The notes beneath the pieces are model-generated. The model worked only from the letters and a program-made list of their open reading frames with translations, ran no database searches and was not told the DNA's origin. A stretch of 64,000 bases of DNA. It comes from CAYLRU01 sp964386565 (GTDB lineage: Bacteria; Desulfobacterota; Desulfobacteria; Desulfobacterales; UBA5616). The DNA lies in assembly GCA_964386565.1 (NCBI GenBank), contig CAYLRU010000003.1, forward strand, positions 95,901-159,900, given 5' to 3'. Both the position numbers and the translations under genes were made by a program. Each line of letters starts with the position of its first letter. The first letter of the stretch is position 1. Below are positions 36,658 to 45,665 of this stretch, in pieces.

Positions 36658-37962
36658 TTAATTACAGATCTTTTGAATCATGTTTTCCACCGTGTCGGCG
36701 GAAATATCGAATCCCGTTCCCAGGTTAGCCACGGCAATGAGTTTCTCAGCGGTCAACATGGGTGCCATCAATATAAATATGGGATGAATGCCGAAAAGAT
36801 ATGCCAATGCCTGACGTCTCAACCACCAGTTTTTGACGTTCCCTTCAGACATGCCAAAATCAATAACCGGACTCCATGGGCTGAAAACACCGTCTTCCGG
36901 AAGTTCCACCGGGCCGGTGAAGCCCGGCAACGCGTTTTTAAGATCACCCAGCCTGGTTTTGCCGGTTTTCCCAAGGTAATTTGATGTTGCAACCGCATCC
37001 ATCCCTTCCCGGGACAATGCCTCTAGGAGTCTGCAGGTTTCCTCTGCGGACAATCCCAGGCGTTTACATGCAAGCAGACCCGTGATGTCGGTGAGATAAA
37101 AACCCGTTTCCGCCACATCTGTTTCTTCGAGTATATCCGGGGATTCGTTGTATTTGACAAACGTATTGGCGGCATACGGACAGTTATAATCCGCACTGTG
37201 CCGATGAATAATGGGAGAAAGCCATTCACTTATGTTCTCTCCTATGGCGGCTGAAATTTCGGCAATTCCCTTCTTGCCCGACAAAGGGGATTGATTTTTA
37301 AACGCTTCAAGCAATTCTGCACAGGCGTCTATAAAACCTTCTTCATCGTCAAGATCAAAAATGCCCATGCCGCGCATGGCAACGGCCTTGAGATTTTTCT
37401 TGCCGAAACATTTTCCAAAACCCCATCGGTCACCGGAAGGCCAGTAATTTACATTAATTTGCGCGCAGTCTAACTGTTTTTCTCCGGCGCTTCCAACGGA
37501 CAGAACCTGAATAATATCCTCCCCTAATGACTTCCGCAATTCATCGGTGGTGGCCCAAGTATCTTTACCCCAGATTCCCGTTGCATCCTTGATATCCGCC
37601 ACTTCGTCATGGAGCCACAAATATACCGGGTTTTCAGATTTCCCTTTTATAACCACATAATCAAAACCAGCATATTTTAATTCCATTCCCCCATACAAGT
37701 TTAATGGAGCGTGACAGATTTTTCCGGTGACAGGACTTTTGGCCGTTACAACTGCTAAAGATGAACCCGGAACAAGTGTACCGGTAACCAGACCGGTTCC
37801 TAAAATGATGGGGTCTTCGTCCTGATACTGTTCATATAACGCCAAATTAGCGCCCACACCGCCTACAGTTTCTAAAAAAAAATCTTCTTCAATATCCTCC
37901 GTATATGTCTCTCCCGATGAAAGATCGATTACCAAAAGTATTTCGTTGATGAGGTTTCCCAT
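36658..37962 (-). CDS. Short AOR-like protein lacking the iron-sulfur cysteines
   Basis: 434 residues against about 600 for aldehyde:ferredoxin oxidoreductases. The N-terminal AFOR_N domain is well kept (LVTGTLVPGSSLAVVTAKSP, LNLYGGMELKYAGFDYVVIKG, SVGSAGEKQLDCAQINV, then KKNLKAVAMRG), fitting tungsto-bispyranopterin binding. The second domain is shortened and no CxxC pair exists anywhere, so the CxxCxxxC...C ligands of the AOR 4Fe-4S cluster are absent. A small ferredoxin-like gene (38116-38463) lies just upstream and may supply electron transfer in trans. Substrate unknown. Confidence 0.78.
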   Translation of the reverse strand: MGNLINEILLVIDLSSGETYTEDIEEDFFLETVGGVGANLALYEQYQDEDPIILGTGLVTGTLVPGSSLAVVTAKSPVTGKICHAPLNLYGGMELKYAGFDYVVIKGKSENPVYLWLHDEVADIKDATGIWGKDTWATTDELRKSLGEDIIQVLSVGSAGEKQLDCAQINVNYWPSGDRWGFGKCFGKKNLKAVAMRGMGIFDLDDEEGFIDACAELLEAFKNQSPLSGKKGIAEISAAIGENISEWLSPIIHRHSADYNCPYAANTFVKYNESPDILEETDVAETGFYLTDITGLLACKRLGLSAEETCRLLEALSREGMDAVATSNYLGKTGKTRLGDLKNALPGFTGPVELPEDGVFSPWSPVIDFGMSEGNVKNWWLRRQALAYLFGIHPIFILMAPMLTAEKLIAVANLGTGFDISADTVENMIQKICN

Positions 37963-38115
37963 TTTTACACTCCTTTATCAAAATCAGTTTGAGAATTTAT
38001 CTCTCACATTCCCGATGAAAGTTGTAAAATCAAAACCGGACATAACCAAGATAACAACTCTCAACAATTATCAACTATCACTGTAAAATTTCAAATATCC
38101 CGGGTTGGTTTTTCG

Positions 38116-38463
38116 TTATTCAACATATAACGCCCCCGTGGGACAAAATTTGACGCACATCTGTTCATCTTTTCCATCACACAAATCACAGGCATCGCGG
38201 AGCATAATGGGTTTTGCAGACGGATCGGCTTCAACACCTTCCTGAACCTCTCCGATTCTCTGGATTTCAATTCTTTCGGGTCGTCCAAGAACCAGGGTTT
38301 CTTCCTTTTTCAACATGAGTCCGAAATAATTTTTTTTCTCTCTGGTTCGATAGACGATGATGCTGGATGTTATGGGTGACAGGGCATCGTCCCAACGATA
38401 TCCGCACGCCAATTCACATGCACAGCATGCGATGCATTTCAACGAGTCAATTTTAAGCTCCAT
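38116..38463 (-). CDS. Small ferredoxin-like iron-sulfur protein
   Basis: 115 residues with two cysteine groups: CIACCACELACGY (about 10-22) and CDLCDGKDEQMCVKFCP (about 92-108). These fit two 4Fe-4S clusters in the HycB/AOR-associated ferredoxin style, separated by a spacer with basic residues. It precedes the AOR-like gene by 153 bp on the same strand and is its likely electron partner. AGGAGAG lies before the ATG on the minus strand. Confidence 0.82.
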   Translation of the reverse strand: MELKIDSLKCIACCACELACGYRWDDALSPITSSIIVYRTREKKNYFGLMLKKEETLVLGRPERIEIQRIGEVQEGVEADPSAKPIMLRDACDLCDGKDEQMCVKFCPTGALYVE

Positions 38464-38573
38464 TTATTTGCTCTCCTATTATTTTTTTCTTGCTTGATGC
38501 GTTAAGCCCGGCTTAAAAATATGCTGCTGATATAAATTGCGGTTAAATGGCAGCTATGGTTATTGTTACTGCT

Positions 38574-39365
38574 TCACAAATTCATTTCAGGCGGCCCATG
38601 AAGTACATCCGTCCCGGCAATTATCCCGCCGTCCACCGGAATAGCACACCCTGTTATAAAATCCGAATCATCCGACGCCAGGAAAAGAGACAGCTTTGCC
38701 ACATCTTCCGGTGTTCCGAGCCTTTTTAGCGGCATTCGATTGACAAGCCATTCCCGCATACGGTCTATTGAAACCCCGGGGTCCGTCAGCGACGTATGAA
38801 TGACGCCCGGACAGATCGCGTTTACGGTGATTTGGCTTTCTCCAAAATCCAACGCCATTTGTTTTGTGAGGTGAACAACGGCGGCTTTTGCCGCAGAATA
38901 TGGTGCATCTCTCTTATGGGCCATCAGGCCCATTGCAGAGGACACGTTAATAATGCGTCCTTTTCCTGATTTTTGCATAGCCGGAATAGCGTAATGGCAT
39001 AACAGGTAAATGCTGTCCAAATCGATGCTTATGACCCTGCGCCATTCTTCGTAATCAATATCAACAATCGAACCCATCCCCCCGACGCTGGCATTATTGA
39101 CAAGGATATCCAGTTTTCCGAAGTGACCGACCGCCTCTTTTACGATGGCCTCGGCATCTTCCGGATTCGCCACATCCGCCTGAAAGGAGACCGCCAAATC
39201 CTGATCCGTATCGGTTTTTATCAAACCGACGGTTTCATCGGCACCTTCCAAATCGATGTCCACGACCAATACTCTTGCACCTTCTCGCGCAAAGGCTATG
39301 CAAACCGCCCGTCCGATACCTGATCCACCACCGGTGACGATAGCGACTCTTTTATTTAGTTTCAT
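38574..39365 (-). CDS. Short-chain dehydrogenase/reductase (FabG-like)
   Basis: 263 residues, classical SDR. TGGGSGIG (11-18), NNASVGGMG, catalytic SSAMGLMAHKRDAPYSAAK, and the C-terminal ITGCAIPVDGG are all present. V-V-D-I-D after strand 2 suggests NAD preference (an acidic residue at the end of beta-2). Likely 3-hydroxyacyl-CoA or alcohol dehydrogenase in the pathway. ATG 39365 follows AGGGG. First gene after the sigma-54-type promoter at 39438-39455. Confidence 0.88.
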   Translation of the reverse strand: MKLNKRVAIVTGGGSGIGRAVCIAFAREGARVLVVDIDLEGADETVGLIKTDTDQDLAVSFQADVANPEDAEAIVKEAVGHFGKLDILVNNASVGGMGSIVDIDYEEWRRVISIDLDSIYLLCHYAIPAMQKSGKGRIINVSSAMGLMAHKRDAPYSAAKAAVVHLTKQMALDFGESQITVNAICPGVIHTSLTDPGVSIDRMREWLVNRMPLKRLGTPEDVAKLSLFLASDDSDFITGCAIPVDGGIIAGTDVLHGPPEMNL

Positions 39366-39437
39366 CACAATGACCCCTTGTTTGTCGAATTACAGCGTTA
39401 GGGAAAATGGCCAACACCATTTTTATGAATTGGAGCA

Positions 39438-39455
39438 GCAGGATTTGTGCCAATT
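39438..39455 (-). promoter_or_regulatory. Sigma-54 (RpoN) promoter
   Basis: On the minus strand the sequence reads TTGGCACAAATCCTGC: GG at -24 and GC at -12 with exact spacing, and only one mismatch to TGGCACGN4TTGC. Predicted start is about 39426, 61 bases before the SDR ATG. The same 18 bases occur at 45534-45551. The 39369-39699 gap holds this and the dyad at 39574; the rest is AT-rich. Confidence 0.8.
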
Positions 39456-39573
39456 ACGACGCCATCAATATAAAACAATTATATCAACCATAAAATTAAT
39501 AAGTTGAAGAGGCTGAGGGTTTTGGTATGGCCCATTTTAAAAACCAATACTAACGCATCAAAGCAAAATTGGC

Positions 39574-39604
39574 ATTATATTAACAATGCTATTGTCGTTA
39601 TAAT
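39574..39604. promoter_or_regulatory. 31-bp dyad, candidate enhancer (UAS) for the sigma-54 promoter
   Basis: Left arm ATTATATTAACAAT (39574-39587) and right arm ATTGTCGTTATAAT (39591-39604) form an imperfect inverted repeat with a 3-bp centre. Its centre is about 163 bp upstream of the predicted start at 39426, the usual place for an NtrC-type activator site. A second copy, 24 of 31 positions identical, lies at 45666-45696 at a similar distance from two further promoters. Confidence 0.7.
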
Positions 39605-39699
39605 GAAATGATGCATGAAACTTATGTCTTTGAATGGATCGGGCAAGATAGATAATCAAATAAATCGGAAAGCGGGGTGTTTATCCCAAGACCTCACTT

Positions 39700-40602
39700 T
39701 TAAACATTAGGATTTACAAGATATTCATCAATGCCGACTCCGATTTCATCGGTATCTTTAAGGGTAAATTCTGCAAAGACCTCGTGAACGCCTGTACCTT
39801 GTTCATTCATGGGCAGGAAAATACCTGAAAATTTATTCGACGTCATTACCCAGGATTGACCGTTTTCATCTGAAAATTCGTAAGTTGATGAAACAGGAGC
39901 ATTATTTTCATCCCATTGGGTGGAGGTGATTTTAAGATTATGAACTCCGACATTTCCGGATGACCTTGAAATAAATCCGTTTTGAACATGATCGGTACCA
40001 CTGACTTGTACTTGAGACAGATTGATGGTTTTTGAAGGAAACTGGGCTGCGACCCAGTTCCACCCTCCGATATTTTCCTCGTTTCTAAATCCCCAGGAAT
40101 GATCACGATGACCTAAACATGAAATTGATCGCGGTTTGTCATTTTTTGTAATTACTCCGTTCACAATCATACCTTGCTCGTAATGCTCGATAGAAAGGGC
40201 GTCTATATCTTTTAAACTGGTATCCGTGTCTTTTTTTGCATAATCGAACAGATCGAACCGCGCCTCGTAAGTTAAATCAACTGAATACATCGGCCCGGTA
40301 AATGAAAGGTTGTATTTACGGTGAGGCTCCAATATGTCAACCCGAAAATTTCCATCCGTAAGGACTGAAAAGTCCTCTGTCAAATCGATTTCGTTAATAT
40401 AAGGGATGATTTCGCCATCAATTACATGTATCGCCATAAAACGGCCCTTTTGGATATGTCGTTGCAGGGAGACGTGATTAATCCCCCATGCCTGATTTTT
40501 TCGATCAATAAAATTGAAATACCAATTTTCTTTCCATGATTTTTCACTTTGCCGTGGATAATTTTGGTGGATAAAATCATCTTTTGATAACAAATTGGCC
40601 AT
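39700..40602 (-). CDS. CrtC-like / DUF7064-DUF7065-type protein
   Basis: 300 residues, predicted all-beta. CLGHRDHSWGFR (about 140-151) is the most telling motif and is typical of proteins related to hydroxyneurosporene synthase (CrtC) that occur beside aminoglycoside-phosphotransferase-like genes in aromatic- and steroid-using bacteria. Such proteins are thought to act on hydrophobic substrates, but no reaction is shown for this branch. It overlaps the 166-residue gene by one base (TAATG-like junction) and ends a four-gene leftward run. Confidence 0.6.
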   Translation of the reverse strand: MANLLSKDDFIHQNYPRQSEKSWKENWYFNFIDRKNQAWGINHVSLQRHIQKGRFMAIHVIDGEIIPYINEIDLTEDFSVLTDGNFRVDILEPHRKYNLSFTGPMYSVDLTYEARFDLFDYAKKDTDTSLKDIDALSIEHYEQGMIVNGVITKNDKPRSISCLGHRDHSWGFRNEENIGGWNWVAAQFPSKTINLSQVQVSGTDHVQNGFISRSSGNVGVHNLKITSTQWDENNAPVSSTYEFSDENGQSWVMTSNKFSGIFLPMNEQGTGVHEVFAEFTLKDTDEIGVGIDEYLVNPNV

Positions 40603-41102
40603 TACTCCCCCTTTTGTTGTTGTTTTTTGGCGACTTCAACCATCATCTCCGGTTTAAATAGCATTACATCACGGATTATACCGCTGGCTATCTGTCTGAG
40701 TATGTGGTGTTCGACCTCTTTTGCATTTTTAATTTTATCTCGATTTTCATATAAAAGATTGATTGCATTACTCGCTGCAGCCTCCATTCGATCATATATA
40801 TCTCTCAACTGTTTTCCATATTTTCCAATGGTTTGAACTTCGGCTTGCCTTAAGAGATCTGTTTGAATATGTATTTTATGGTTGCTGAGCGTCTCAATTA
40901 CGGTTTGTAATATTCCCCTGAAACGTTCAATGTCCTCCAATAAAAGTTCATGGCGATATTCCAGACGGGAAGTCAATTGATTCAGTAATTCCATAATGGC
41001 AGACACCTGGCCACGGATAAAATCCGACTGGATTTGAGGGGCTATCAAATTTTCCAATGTATAGTTTATCCGCGTAACATAGGTCTCGAAATTGGTATCC
41101 AT
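40602..41102 (-). CDS. Helical protein of unknown function in the APH/CrtC-like operon
   Basis: 166 residues, almost entirely alpha-helical with heptad character (IMELLNQLTSRLEYRHELLL, LRDIYDRMEAAASNAINLLY). No signal peptide, membrane helix or cysteine. I recognise no family. It is placed between the phosphotransferase-like gene (5 bp) and the CrtC-like gene (1-base overlap), which implies it works with both. Similar small helical proteins next to these two are known to occur but have no function assigned. Confidence 0.6.
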   Translation of the reverse strand: MDTNFETYVTRINYTLENLIAPQIQSDFIRGQVSAIMELLNQLTSRLEYRHELLLEDIERFRGILQTVIETLSNHKIHIQTDLLRQAEVQTIGKYGKQLRDIYDRMEAAASNAINLLYENRDKIKNAKEVEHHILRQIASGIIRDVMLFKPEMMVEVAKKQQQKGE

Positions 41103-41107
41103 ATTAT

Positions 41108-42145
41108 TTAACCCCCTAATTGAACGTTTAATGCCTGGGCCAATAAGGCCAGATATTTGTCGATGGTCTGGCCGAATACGCCGGGGCGGATATCCGGGTT
41201 GACCTTTGTGGCAAAACTATACGCCGCGGTAGATGCGATACCGGTTGCTTTATATCCGATTAAAACATCATAATATCTCAATTTTTCCCGATCGACGGTT
41301 ATCCCGGTTCCCGCTTCATATCTCTTGATAAATTCTTCTTCCGAAATCAGATGGCTGATCCGATTGTACGGAGGCGGGGATCGAAACACCGAAATAAAAA
41401 TATAAGCCAAGTCTTCGAGAGGATCGCCCAAGTGAACCATTTCCCAATCCAAAATCGCTTTAATGCGGTCACCTTCAGAAATATAATTCCCCGTTCGATA
41501 ATCACCGTGAACAATAACAACAGTTTCGTTTTCCGGTGCGTGTTCTTTTAGCCAGTTGGTGGATAGCGCAACAAGAGGATGATTACGATAACCGGCACGG
41601 TCAATCACATTCTCCCAATATTCGACCTGGGCTAAGGCCGATCCCTTGCCCGGACAGGGAACGCCCAAGAAATCCAATCCTCGTGATTTCCAGTCACAGG
41701 TGTGCAAGGCAATGATATTGGACATAAAATCATCAGCCAAGCCGGCTCGCTGGGCTTCATCGTTAAATACATCCTCTTGCGCCCGTGCAGGGATCGTTAT
41801 GACTTCACCCTCTACTTTTTCCATCGCATAAAATGGTCTTTCAAAAACAGTGGGGTCTGGTTCGTACCAATACGTTTTAGGAATGGTGATATCGGTATCC
41901 TGCAAAGCGGAAAGCACTTTATACTCTACAGACACATCATATGGTTCCAGTAAGCCGCCGATGGGTTCACGACGCAAAACGATTTCCTGTTCAACAGGCT
42001 TGCCATCTTTGAAATATTTTAAGTCAAGGCTGAAGGTTTCCATTGACCAGCCTTGTATATTCTGCCACTCACCGGTAATACATAATTCGTTTGCGCCTAA
42101 TTTTTCCGCCAAATAAGAAGAAAATGATGGATCTTCTCTTATCAT
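41108..42145 (-). CDS. Aminoglycoside-phosphotransferase-like (APH) family kinase
   Basis: 345 residues. Protein-kinase-like fold: Brenner motif VHGDYRTGNYI (H213, D215, N220) and metal site ILDWEMVHLGDPLEDLAYIF (D233). The N-lobe has LRREP near 58-62. The group is the ACAD10-like branch found beside acyl-CoA metabolism genes, probably phosphorylating a hydroxyl of a pathway intermediate (2- to 4-hydroxyacyl-CoA in ACAD10/11), rather than conferring drug resistance. AGGAGA precedes the ATG. Confidence 0.85.
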   Translation of the reverse strand: MIREDPSFSSYLAEKLGANELCITGEWQNIQGWSMETFSLDLKYFKDGKPVEQEIVLRREPIGGLLEPYDVSVEYKVLSALQDTDITIPKTYWYEPDPTVFERPFYAMEKVEGEVITIPARAQEDVFNDEAQRAGLADDFMSNIIALHTCDWKSRGLDFLGVPCPGKGSALAQVEYWENVIDRAGYRNHPLVALSTNWLKEHAPENETVVIVHGDYRTGNYISEGDRIKAILDWEMVHLGDPLEDLAYIFISVFRSPPPYNRISHLISEEEFIKRYEAGTGITVDREKLRYYDVLIGYKATGIASTAAYSFATKVNPDIRPGVFGQTIDKYLALLAQALNVQLGG

Positions 42146-42228
42146 CTAAATCTCCTTTTATTGGATATCGTTATTGTATGTGGATCTTCTCTTAAGTTTA
42201 ATCTGCATAACCCGGCTATACATCTTTC

Positions 42229-42300
42229 GTGATATAAAATTATTCATCACGAATCGTATTCAGCACCAAGCTCCAACTTCTCCGGGATCCATACCACGCC
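42229..42300 (-). pseudogene. Decayed fragment of the SDR gene at 35745-36641
   Basis: About 70 bp match the 3' part of the SDR gene (around 35878-35955): the same order GATATAAAA, TTCATCACGAAT, ATTCAGCACCAA and GGATCCATACC is present. Minus-strand translation gives GMDPGEVG then LVLNTIRDE only with a frameshift, against GMDPKEVG and LVLNAIRDE in the intact gene, followed by a stop. It lies in the 207-bp gap before the phosphotransferase gene. Confidence 0.7.
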
Positions 42301-42352
42301 AATGCCGCTATCTGCACCAGTTCCTACGGCCGCTTACGCAGGAGGGCCGTTA

Positions 42353-43183
42353 TCACAGGCATTTGGTCAGCGTGCGCATACGGTCCCGAACCTCTTTGGG
42401 AAGAGACTTGTAAGCATTTTTTTGCGATTTTCCCAAGCCGATCGTGCGTTTCAGATCAACCAGGCTTTCGGCCAGCTTGACGGCAGCCTGGGTAATATCG
42501 ATCACCGGCACCCCGGTTCCCGGCACTTCCTTGTATCCCAGCAGGGATGTCGCCGGGCTTAATCCACAGCAGGCCGGAATGATCACCTCTGCACCATCAG
42601 CAATACATGCATGGCAAAGCTCTTCAAACTGGGGGTTGATGATTGTGGGATCCACCACCATTTCCGCGAGTCCTTTAAAGGGGTCATCGCCTAAATGATA
42701 GGTTCTGACCGGAAAAACAGCTCGCCAGCTCAAACCATATTTCCGGATATTATCTTCGCATAAGGGTACCAGTTCATCCATCACCGTAATGACGCCGAAT
42801 TTGTATCCCAGCGTGCAGGCGAGCAGCATGGCTGCTTCAGTCGGCCCGACAACCGGGATGTCCACCGCCTGTCGGGCCTGTCTCAATCCCGGATCATTTC
42901 CGCAACCGATAATCACCGCGTCATATCCTTTTGTTTCAGCCTCGATGATTCCGTCGATCAGCCATACGTTGTTCAACATCTCCAGATACGTGTCATAGAC
43001 CAGATACGACGAATGCTTAATATCATGCCATTCGATTTCGGTATCTTCGCGGGCCACTTTTTTTACGACCCCAATTATTTTTTTGTTTGAATCTTCTTCA
43101 GAAGAATTGCCGCCGATACCGAAATCCTGAAGCGATTTCTCTCTGTTTGGCAGAATGTTTTGCCACCAAATTTTTATTCCCAT
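42353..43183 (-). CDS. Asp/Glu/hydantoin racemase family protein
   Basis: 276 residues of PF01177. The two catalytic cysteines of the family are in VIIGCGNDPGL (C94) and VIIPACCGLSP (C205 or C206), symmetrically placed in the two lobes. Members racemise amino acids or hydantoins, or act as maleate isomerases or arylmalonate decarboxylases; the mid-region DIPVVGPTEAAMLLA favours the hydantoin racemase branch. In this cluster a cis-trans or epimerase role on an acid intermediate is possible. It follows the OYE-type gene by 102 bp, which contains a GC-rich hairpin. Confidence 0.78.
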   Translation of the reverse strand: MGIKIWWQNILPNREKSLQDFGIGGNSSEEDSNKKIIGVVKKVAREDTEIEWHDIKHSSYLVYDTYLEMLNNVWLIDGIIEAETKGYDAVIIGCGNDPGLRQARQAVDIPVVGPTEAAMLLACTLGYKFGVITVMDELVPLCEDNIRKYGLSWRAVFPVRTYHLGDDPFKGLAEMVVDPTIINPQFEELCHACIADGAEVIIPACCGLSPATSLLGYKEVPGTGVPVIDITQAAVKLAESLVDLKRTIGLGKSQKNAYKSLPKEVRDRMRTLTKCL

Positions 43184-43238
43184 AACCCACCTCTCATGAT
43201 AAAATTATTTGTTTTGCGGATGGCGGTTTACTTTTACA

Positions 43239-43254
43239 CCGGGGAATCCCCCGG
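43239..43254. other. GC-rich hairpin between OYE and racemase genes
   Basis: CCGGGG (43239-43244) pairs with CCCCGG (43249-43254) around AATC. On the plus strand it is followed by five T, but transcription here runs leftward, so it is more likely an intercistronic mRNA hairpin that tunes expression of the racemase and later genes. Confidence 0.4.
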
Positions 43255-43285
43255 CTTTTTGCTGCAAAATGAATTTAACTCTAGT

Positions 43286-45265
43286 TTAAATTTCCATCCC
43301 CACTTTGTATGCCTGATATATGGCACTTATGAGCCGGTGGGGTGACAGGCAGTCTCCGATTTTGTGGACTTGATAAGATTTTCCTTTGAGTTCGTCGTAA
43401 AGCCGGGTATCTGCTTTACGCCAGAAAGAAGTCACCAGCGTATCGGCATCCACCTCCTGGTCCTGTTCGGTGAGCAACTGCCGCAGCACAACCTTGCCGG
43501 GCTTTGCCCCTTTGACCATCATCCCCGGAATGAAAGCCACGTTTTTCATCGTCAAAATCTGCATATGAAATAAAAAATTGATGCCTTCTACAAGATAGGG
43601 CGCCCGATTGAACAGGGTTCCCGTGGGCATGATTAATGTAACTTGCTTGCCCTGATCGGCTAAAACATCCGCGGTAATGATCCCTTTTATGTATTGCTGG
43701 AAATCTCCGATAATCACGCGATCTCCGGTTTCCACCTTCTTATCCAGAACATCCTCGGCGGTGACCACATGAGCGCCGTCCTCAATGTTCAATGAAAAAA
43801 AGGGGCCCACTTGGCCGGGGCCATAATCGGAAATCGTCTTTGCTCCCGTGGCAAGAATCACCACGTCGGGATTTTCCTGTTCCACCAGGCCGGCATCCAC
43901 CTCGGTATTCATATGGACATCCACTTTCAGGCGATCCAGTTCATGGTTTAAAAAACGGACAACCTGGCTCATCTCCTCCCGGGACGGTGCTTTGGAATGA
44001 ATTAAAACCGCACCGCCCAGTTCATCGGTCTTTTCATAAAGGGAGACATGGTGTCCCCTTTCCTTGGCAACAGCCGCCGCCTTCATCCCGGCGCACCCCC
44101 CGCCGATGACCATGACTTTTTTAGGAGAATCCGCCGGGTGTATCTTAAATATTCCTTCCCGCCCGGTTTCAGGATTCTGCAAACAAGTAATCGGTTGGTG
44201 GTGTATTGTCTGATCCCAGCACCCCTCGTTGCAGTCGATACAGCGTCGGATGTCGTCAAATCGACCTTCTCTGGCCTTGTTGGGCATATCAGGATCGCAA
44301 ATCGTCGCCCGTGTCATCACGACCATATCCGCTTCGTGATTCTTTATGATATCTTCGGCCATTTCCGGGTCAATGATCCGGATGGCGGCGAATACCGGAA
44401 GATCCACAACCTGCCTCAGCTCAGCGGCGAGATAAACAAACGGCCTGGGGGGAAATCCCATGGGGGGAAGCCCCGCACCGGCTGACACATAAGTTCCCAC
44501 CGTGACGTTTATATAGTCAATGTATCCGTTTTCTTCCCAAATCGGTGCAATCTCCATCATGTCATCCAGTGTATATCCACCCGGTGTCATTTCGTCCCCG
44601 CTGGATCGTATGCCCACCACGAAATCGTCGCCCACGGCATTTCGAACAGCTTCCATGAGTTCCAGCCCGAACCGCATCCGGTTTTCAAGGCTGCCGCCGT
44701 ATTTATCCGTCCTGATATTGGAATAGGGCGATAAAAACTGCTGGGGCAGGTATCCGTGGCCGAAATGAAGCTCCACTCCGTCAAAACCGCCTTCTTTCAG
44801 TCGCAATGAAAAATCCACATATTTCCGGATGACTTCCTTGATGCCGTCTTCATCCAAAACTTCAGGAACTTCTCCCAGGGCCGCCGAAGGAATGCCTGAA
44901 ACTCCCTTGGTATTTCGCCAACTATAAAAGGACTGACTTTGATTTCCGTTATGCCAGGCCTGACAAAAAATTTTTGTGCCATGTTGATGAACAGCATCAC
45001 TGATCTTCTTATACCAGGGGATGGTTTCATCTCTCCAACCCTGAATGATTGCAGGCTCCACCTGTACTTCCGGTGAAACCATCGCCGCCTCCATAACGAT
45101 CAGTCCGACGCCTCCTTTAGCCCGCGCTTCATGATACCGGACATACCGGTCATTGGGAAGACCATCCGTCGTAAAACTCGTCATATGTCCTGAAACAAGA
45201 ATTCGGTTTTGAATTTCACAATTTCGGATAGTAATGGGAGAAAAAAGATGGGGTAATTGGGTCAT
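43286..45265 (-). CDS. OYE-type Fe-S flavoenzyme (2,4-dienoyl-CoA reductase-like)
   Basis: 659 residues. An N-terminal FMN TIM barrel (about 1-340) shows HFGHGYLPQQFLSPYSN and RTDKYGGSLENR. The iron-sulfur motif CIDCNEGC, with a fourth Cys in ITCLQNP, lies near 343-365. A C-terminal NAD(P)/FAD unit begins at VMVIGGGCAG (about 385). This is the architecture of FadH, trimethylamine dehydrogenase and naphthoyl-CoA reductases; here an enoyl- or dienoyl-CoA-type reductase is likely. AAGGAGG precedes the ATG. First gene leftward from the sigma-54 promoter at 45534. Confidence 0.88.
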   Translation of the reverse strand: MTQLPHLFSPITIRNCEIQNRILVSGHMTSFTTDGLPNDRYVRYHEARAKGGVGLIVMEAAMVSPEVQVEPAIIQGWRDETIPWYKKISDAVHQHGTKIFCQAWHNGNQSQSFYSWRNTKGVSGIPSAALGEVPEVLDEDGIKEVIRKYVDFSLRLKEGGFDGVELHFGHGYLPQQFLSPYSNIRTDKYGGSLENRMRFGLELMEAVRNAVGDDFVVGIRSSGDEMTPGGYTLDDMMEIAPIWEENGYIDYINVTVGTYVSAGAGLPPMGFPPRPFVYLAAELRQVVDLPVFAAIRIIDPEMAEDIIKNHEADMVVMTRATICDPDMPNKAREGRFDDIRRCIDCNEGCWDQTIHHQPITCLQNPETGREGIFKIHPADSPKKVMVIGGGCAGMKAAAVAKERGHHVSLYEKTDELGGAVLIHSKAPSREEMSQVVRFLNHELDRLKVDVHMNTEVDAGLVEQENPDVVILATGAKTISDYGPGQVGPFFSLNIEDGAHVVTAEDVLDKKVETGDRVIIGDFQQYIKGIITADVLADQGKQVTLIMPTGTLFNRAPYLVEGINFLFHMQILTMKNVAFIPGMMVKGAKPGKVVLRQLLTEQDQEVDADTLVTSFWRKADTRLYDELKGKSYQVHKIGDCLSPHRLISAIYQAYKVGMEI

Positions 45266-45533
45266 GACAACCTCCTTTAGAAACGGTAAAGTGGTTTCAT
45301 AACATATGTCTGTACTTAAAAATGCATCCCATTTTCAGCTGACATTTTCAATGTTTGGGTTTAAGATTCACTGAAACGTTTGTCGAATATTTGCCCCTTA
45401 GATGGAATTCTTCTTCTGGTTTCTTCAAAAATAAGGACATTCAACATTACAGGATTGACATGACGATAGTTCAAATCACAGTTTCAGGGTTAGGTTAAAT
45501 TTCCCGATAGTTGGAAGTTAAGACTTTAAGAAT

Positions 45534-45551
45534 GCAGGATTTGTGCCAATT
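45534..45551 (-). promoter_or_regulatory. Sigma-54 (RpoN) promoter
   Basis: Minus strand TTGGCACAAATCCTGC, identical over 18 bases to 39438-39455. GG and GC are spaced as required; predicted start about 45522, leaving a leader of about 257 bases before the OYE ATG at 45265. Except for the dyad at 45666, the other promoter and the direct repeat, the 767-bp gap 45266-46032 is AT-rich and empty. Confidence 0.78.
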
Positions 45552-45665
45552 CGTAATAGATACTTATTAAAATTAATTTATAATGAAATAGGTAAGTTAG
45601 ATTGGTGGTGCATCTTAATGGACCCGGCATTTTACGATATGAGCAAAAATTGTATTGATTCTGTC

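Noticed and set aside
41108..42145. Antibiotic-resistance aminoglycoside phosphotransferase
   Set aside because: Although the fold is APH-like, the sequence and the acyl-CoA neighbours fit the ACAD10-like metabolic branch.
43239..43254. Hairpin as a terminator of the OYE gene
   Set aside because: The T run is on the plus-strand side, but transcription is leftward there.
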